Shown here: one piece after another, positions 47,086 through 50,064 of the stretch
Position numbering within the stretch: the first letter of the stretch is position 1
Layout of the letters: each line of letters begins with the position of its first letter
Assembly (NCBI GenBank): GCA_028292545.1
Contig: JAQGMC010000082.1
Coordinates: 1-50,064 of the forward strand
Length of the DNA stretch: 50,064 bases
Direction: 5' to 3'
Source of the DNA: Paucimonas sp.
Lineage (GTDB): Bacteria; Pseudomonadota; Gammaproteobacteria; Burkholderiales; Burkholderiaceae_D
Translations under genes and position numbers: made by a program
The notes under the pieces: generated by a model
Seen by the model: only the letters and a program-made list of their open reading frames with translations
Database searches by the model: none
What the model was told of the DNA's origin: nothing

Positions 47086-48060
47086 ATGCAGTACAGGAAA
47101 TACCTGGGATTCGCGCTGGTCCTGGCAAGCATCATTGGCGCCCAACCGGCGCTGGCGCAAGCCTGGCCCAACGCCAAGCCCGTCGTCTTCATCAATCCCT
47201 TCCCGCCGGGCGGCGCGGTGGACGCCTTTGGGCGGCCGCTTGCGCAAGTGCTGTCGAACCAGATCGGCGCGCCGATCGTGGTGGAAAACAAGAGCGGGGC
47301 CGGTGGCACCGTGGGCGCGGCGCTGGCCGCCAAGATGGCGCCGGATGGCTATACCTGGCTGCTGGGCGCCATCCATCACACCATTGCCCCCAGTATTTAT
47401 CCGCGCCTGCAGTACGACATTGAACGCGACTTCGAGCCCGTGGCCCTGATAGCCGACGTGCCGCATGTCATTGTCGTCAACCCGCGCAAGGTTCCTGAAA
47501 CCGACCTCAAGTCGCTGACTGAAAGGCTGAAGAAACCCAACAAGGTTGATTACGCGTCCACCGGCACCGGCACCTCGCAACACCTGACCGGCGAGCTGTT
47601 CAAGCTGAAGACCGGCGCCCAGATCAACCATGTGCCGTATCGCGGCACCGGCCCGGCCTTGCAAGACCTGGTGGCAGGCCATGTCGACATGATGTTCGAT
47701 ACGCTGGCAGGCGCCGGCGGCTTCATCAAGAGCGGGCAATTGCGTGCGCTGGCAGTCACGACCAATGAAAGGGTGACGGGCTATGAAGCCGTGCCGACCA
47801 CGCGCGAAGCCGGCATGCCGGATTTTGTCGCGACATCCTGGTACGCAATGTGGGCCGTGAAGGGCACGCCCAAGCCAGTGGTCGATCGCATGATTGCCGA
47901 AGTCAACAAGGCGCTCGCCAGTCCGGATATCCAGGCCAAGTGGACCACGATGGGCGCCACTACGCGCAAGCTGAATGGCCCAGAATTCGGCAGCTTCGTG
48001 CACGGTGAAGTCGCGCGCTGGGCCGACGTGGTCAAGCGCGCCAATGTGAAGGTGGAGTGA
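47086..48060 (+). CDS. Tripartite tricarboxylate transporter substrate-binding protein (Bug family)
   Basis: 324 residues. Signal peptide (first 25 residues, ending A-L-A) then the Bug fold: WPNAKPVVFINPFPPGGAVDAFGRPLA, VVENKSGAGGTVGAALAA, NHVPYRGTGPALQDLVAGHVDMMFD and a C-terminal KRANVKVE. Periplasmic receptor for carboxylates; ligand unknown. No TctA/TctB membrane genes are adjacent, which is common for this greatly expanded betaproteobacterial family. Confidence 0.94.
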   Translation: MQYRKYLGFALVLASIIGAQPALAQAWPNAKPVVFINPFPPGGAVDAFGRPLAQVLSNQIGAPIVVENKSGAGGTVGAALAAKMAPDGYTWLLGAIHHTIAPSIYPRLQYDIERDFEPVALIADVPHVIVVNPRKVPETDLKSLTERLKKPNKVDYASTGTGTSQHLTGELFKLKTGAQINHVPYRGTGPALQDLVAGHVDMMFDTLAGAGGFIKSGQLRALAVTTNERVTGYEAVPTTREAGMPDFVATSWYAMWAVKGTPKPVVDRMIAEVNKALASPDIQAKWTTMGATTRKLNGPEFGSFVHGEVARWADVVKRANVKVE

Positions 48061-48410
48061 AGGTACTGAAGACGGACTGAAGACGCAGGCGCGGCTGGCG
48101 CAAGCACGCGGCCGCGTCCTGGCGCCGGCGCTGCATTGCCGCGGCGCGGCCTGCGCCGTAGTGCTGGCTTGCCGCCTGCGCGTGGGCGGTACGCAGCATA
48201 GCGAGTTTTTTCAGCGTCGGACCTGTTGCTTCCCGACGCGGTTGTGGGATCATACGGCTCGCTGTTAATACGGCGACATGGGCCGGCACGCCGGTTGGCG
48301 GCCCGTGCTGTAGGGACTTGGGGAAGTTGGCGCAGTTAGGCTGCCGGGATGCTTGCACACCGGCAGGCTGGCGCGTCGCCTCCAATCGGAACATTCCAAC
48401 CAAGTCATCT
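48061..48410. other. Gene-free stretch before kgtP
   Basis: 350 bp. It begins with a short duplication (ACTGAAGACGG/ACTGAAGACGC, 48066-48087) and holds an inverted repeat GCGTCGG/CCGACGC around 48214-48240 with a T-run before it rather than after it, so it is not a plus-strand terminator. No coding sequence is convincing. Confidence 0.5.
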
Positions 48411-49751
48411 ATGTCCAGCACATCTGCTCCTTCGGCGTCATCCACCCCGCCCACACCGGCTGAATCGGTTGCGAACCAAGCAGTCGATACCCGCAAACGC
48501 ATCTACGCCATCGTCGCCGCATCCTCGGGCAACCTGGTCGAATGGTTCGACTTCTATATCTACTCCTTCTGTGCGATTTATTTCGCGCCGCACTTCTTCC
48601 CGAAAGGCAACCTGACGGTACAACTGTTGAACACAGCCGGCGTTTTCGCAGCCGGCTTTTTGATGCGGCCTATCGGTGGCTGGATGTTCGGGCGCATAGC
48701 GGACCGCAAAGGCCGCAAGGCAGCGATGGTGCTTTCTGTTTTCATGATGTGCGGCGGTTCGCTGATGATCGCCGTGCTGCCCGGTTATGAAACGATCGGC
48801 ACGCTGGCGCCGGCCCTGTTGCTGGCGGCGCGCATGCTGCAGGGCTTGTCCGTGGGTGGCGAATACGGCACCAGCGCCACTTACATGAGCGAAGTCGCGC
48901 TCAAGGGCCGGCGTGGCTTCTTCGCCTCTTTCCAGTACGTGACGCTGATCGGCGGCCAATTGCTGGCCGTGCTGGTGCTGGTAATACTGCAGCACCTGCT
49001 GTCTGACAGCGACATGAAAGACTGGGGTTGGCGCATTCCCTTCGTGCTCGGCGCCCTGGCCGCGGTGGTTGCCATCTACCTGCGGCGCAGCCTGTCGGAA
49101 ACCGCAACCGATGCCGCCCGTGGCAACAGCCAGGCGGGCAGCCTGGCTGGCCTGATGCATCACAAGCGCGCTTTCTTCACCGTGCTGTGCTTCACCGCCG
49201 GCGGCTCGCTGGCGTTCTACACCTTCACCACCTACATGCAGAAGTACCTGGTCAATACCTCGGGCATGAGCGTGAAGATGGCCAGCACAGTCATGACCGG
49301 CGCGCTTTTGGTCTACATGCTGATCCAGCCTTTGTTTGGCGCGCTGTCCGACCGTATCGGCCGGCGCACGTCAATGCTGCTGTTTGGCAGCCTGACGGCG
49401 CTGATGACTGTGCCGGTGTTGTCTGCGCTGGCGGCAGTGAAAAATCCCTACGCCGCGTTTGGCCTGGTGGTGCTGGCGTTAAGCGTCATCAGTTTCTACA
49501 CGTCCATCAGCGGCTTGATCAAGGCTGAAATGTTTCCGATGGAAGTGCGGGCGCTGGGCGTGGGCCTGTCGTATGCCATCGCCAACGCAATCTTTGGCGG
49601 CTCGGCGGAATATATTGCGCTGTGGCTGAAGTCAGTCGGCATGGAAACCCGCTTCTACTGGTACGTCAGCGCAATGTGCGTGGTGGCACTGCTCGCCTCG
49701 ATCGCGATGCGAGAAACATCCCGCCACGGCTACCTCGTGCACGAAGACTGA
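48411..49751 (+). CDS. kgtP: Alpha-ketoglutarate permease (MFS, MHS family)
   Basis: Inner-membrane proton symporter, 446 residues with 12 predicted helices. The long matches to KgtP are evident: [40 protein letters not shown], then DRKGRK (MFS loop 2-3 motif), [20 protein letters not shown] and [21 protein letters not shown] chose ATG 48411 because the Ser/Ala/Pro-rich tail starting there is like that of other members; the frame upstream is non-coding. With the adjacent Bug receptor it suggests C4/C5 dicarboxylate uptake. Confidence 0.94.
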   Translation: MSSTSAPSASSTPPTPAESVANQAVDTRKRIYAIVAASSGNLVEWFDFYIYSFCAIYFAPHFFPKGNLTVQLLNTAGVFAAGFLMRPIGGWMFGRIADRKGRKAAMVLSVFMMCGGSLMIAVLPGYETIGTLAPALLLAARMLQGLSVGGEYGTSATYMSEVALKGRRGFFASFQYVTLIGGQLLAVLVLVILQHLLSDSDMKDWGWRIPFVLGALAAVVAIYLRRSLSETATDAARGNSQAGSLAGLMHHKRAFFTVLCFTAGGSLAFYTFTTYMQKYLVNTSGMSVKMASTVMTGALLVYMLIQPLFGALSDRIGRRTSMLLFGSLTALMTVPVLSALAAVKNPYAAFGLVVLALSVISFYTSISGLIKAEMFPMEVRALGVGLSYAIANAIFGGSAEYIALWLKSVGMETRFYWYVSAMCVVALLASIAMRETSRHGYLVHED

Positions 49752-49774
49752 CCGCGCCGGTCGCGCCTCATGAA

Positions 49775-49810
49775 ATCCCCTCTCCTTGTAAGTGAGGGGA
49801 GGGAGCTTTC
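49775..49810 (-). repeat. REP-like repeat copy E (partial)
   Basis: ATCCCCTCTCCTTGTAAGTG then AGGGGAGGGAGCTTT: the hairpin part and the tail of the inverted form, without the long C-run arm. 16 bp before copy F. Confidence 0.7.
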
Positions 49811-49826
49811 GCGGTCCCGCATAACC

Positions 49827-49890
49827 CATCGAAGCTACGGTATCCCTCCCTTTCAAGGGGAGGGTTAGGGTGGGGATGGGGTCAACGCAC
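49827..49890 (+). repeat. REP-like repeat copy F
   Basis: CATCGAAGCTACGGTATC, hairpin with G-runs 4-3-3-4-4 (49857-49881), ending TCAACGCAC. Nearly identical to copy A. Confidence 0.92.
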
Positions 49891-49936
49891 GTTTGCAGAT
49901 TCACTTCCGCGCCCGCTCAGCTTACCGTTAGTTGCC

Positions 49937-49982
49937 AACCCCATCCCCACCCCCTCCCTCCCCATGAAAGGGAGGGAGCTTT
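49937..49982 (-). repeat. REP-like repeat copy G (inverted)
   Basis: AACCCCATCCCCACCCC, CTCCCTCCCC, ATGAAAGGGAGGGAGCTTT: G-runs on the minus strand. Forms an inverted pair with H (17-bp spacer) and with F. Confidence 0.9.
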
Positions 49983-49999
49983 AGGGGTACAGCGAGGTC

Positions 50000-50064
50000 C
50001 ATCGAAGCTACCGAATCCCCTCCCGATCAAGGGGAGGGTAAGGGTGGGGATGGGGTCAACGCAC
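50000..50064 (+). repeat. REP-like repeat copy H
   Basis: CATCGAAGCTACCGAATC, hairpin with loop CGATCAA, G-runs 4-3-3-4-4 (50031-50055) and TCAACGCAC at the right edge of the window. The array may continue beyond it. Confidence 0.9.

Noticed and set aside
46080..47423. 447-codon plus-strand frame across the enoyl-CoA hydratase-family gene
   Set aside because: It is antisense to the crotonase gene and then out of frame with the Bug gene; both real genes show clear family motifs.
35000..50064. CRISPR array
   Set aside because: The dispersed repeats are far apart and in both orientations, and the tandem arrays have no spacers; no cas gene is present.

Overview
The window is GC-rich chromosomal DNA from a betaproteobacterium, most likely Burkholderiales and probably Oxalobacteraceae (Massilia/Herbaspirillum-like). 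The gene orders pyrG-kdsA-eno-ftsB, recJ next to an RpfE-type gene, dapA-bamC-MBL hydrolase and lolC-lolD-tatD-comEC support this, as do a Bug-family tricarboxylate-binding protein, a long-form TrpS and KgtP. Family and genus are inferred; no rRNA or tRNA gene is present to anchor them.

Layout. 0-4.6 kb: two secreted lipoproteins of similar plan on either side of recJ and the RpfE-type gene. 4.7-11.8 kb: an envelope and DNA-uptake run (lolC, lolD, tatD, comEC, an alpha/beta hydrolase, an LpxR-type lipid A deacylase). 11.9-16.1 kb: CTP synthase, KDO-8-P synthase, enolase and FtsB, closed by a terminator. 16.3-24.8 kb: a membrane GGDEF-EAL protein, Hsp33, a gamma-carbonic anhydrase, a ferritin-like DUF455 protein, a small lipoprotein, and a divergent acyl-CoA synthetase/hydrolase pair around a TetR-type palindrome. 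24.9-33.3 kb: a PHP phosphatase, HtpX, a YciO/Sua5-type protein, a site-2 protease, TrpS, a methyltransferase, DapA, BamC and an MBL hydrolase. 33.3-39.7 kb: an Ala/Pro-rich lipoprotein behind an 18-bp perfect palindrome, an L16-type ribosomal oxygenase, SlyD, and MutS coupled to an exported protein of unknown function.

39.7-44.0 kb is the accessory part. A roughly 3-kb island sits between two diverged copies of the DUF2726-mutS intergenic region. It carries a winged-helix/minimal nucleotidyltransferase gene behind nested palindromes, a HEPN-like partner broken by an in-frame stop at codon 17, a stretch that looks like a decayed gene, and a convergent DUF4062 (TIR-like) gene that takes the position mutS has relative to the same upstream sequence. 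This has the content of a toxin-antitoxin or defence cassette that is partly degraded.

44.1-50.1 kb: a DsrE-like exported protein, a cupin, an NTF2-like protein, an enoyl-CoA hydratase-family protein, a Bug receptor and KgtP, probably uptake and use of organic acids. A dispersed palindromic repeat with five G-runs (a potential G-quadruplex) occurs in eight full or partial copies, at 35.0, 40.0, 43.8, 43.9 kb and four times from 49.8 kb to the end. Several intergenic tandem arrays with a 14-bp period but unrelated unit sequences are also present.
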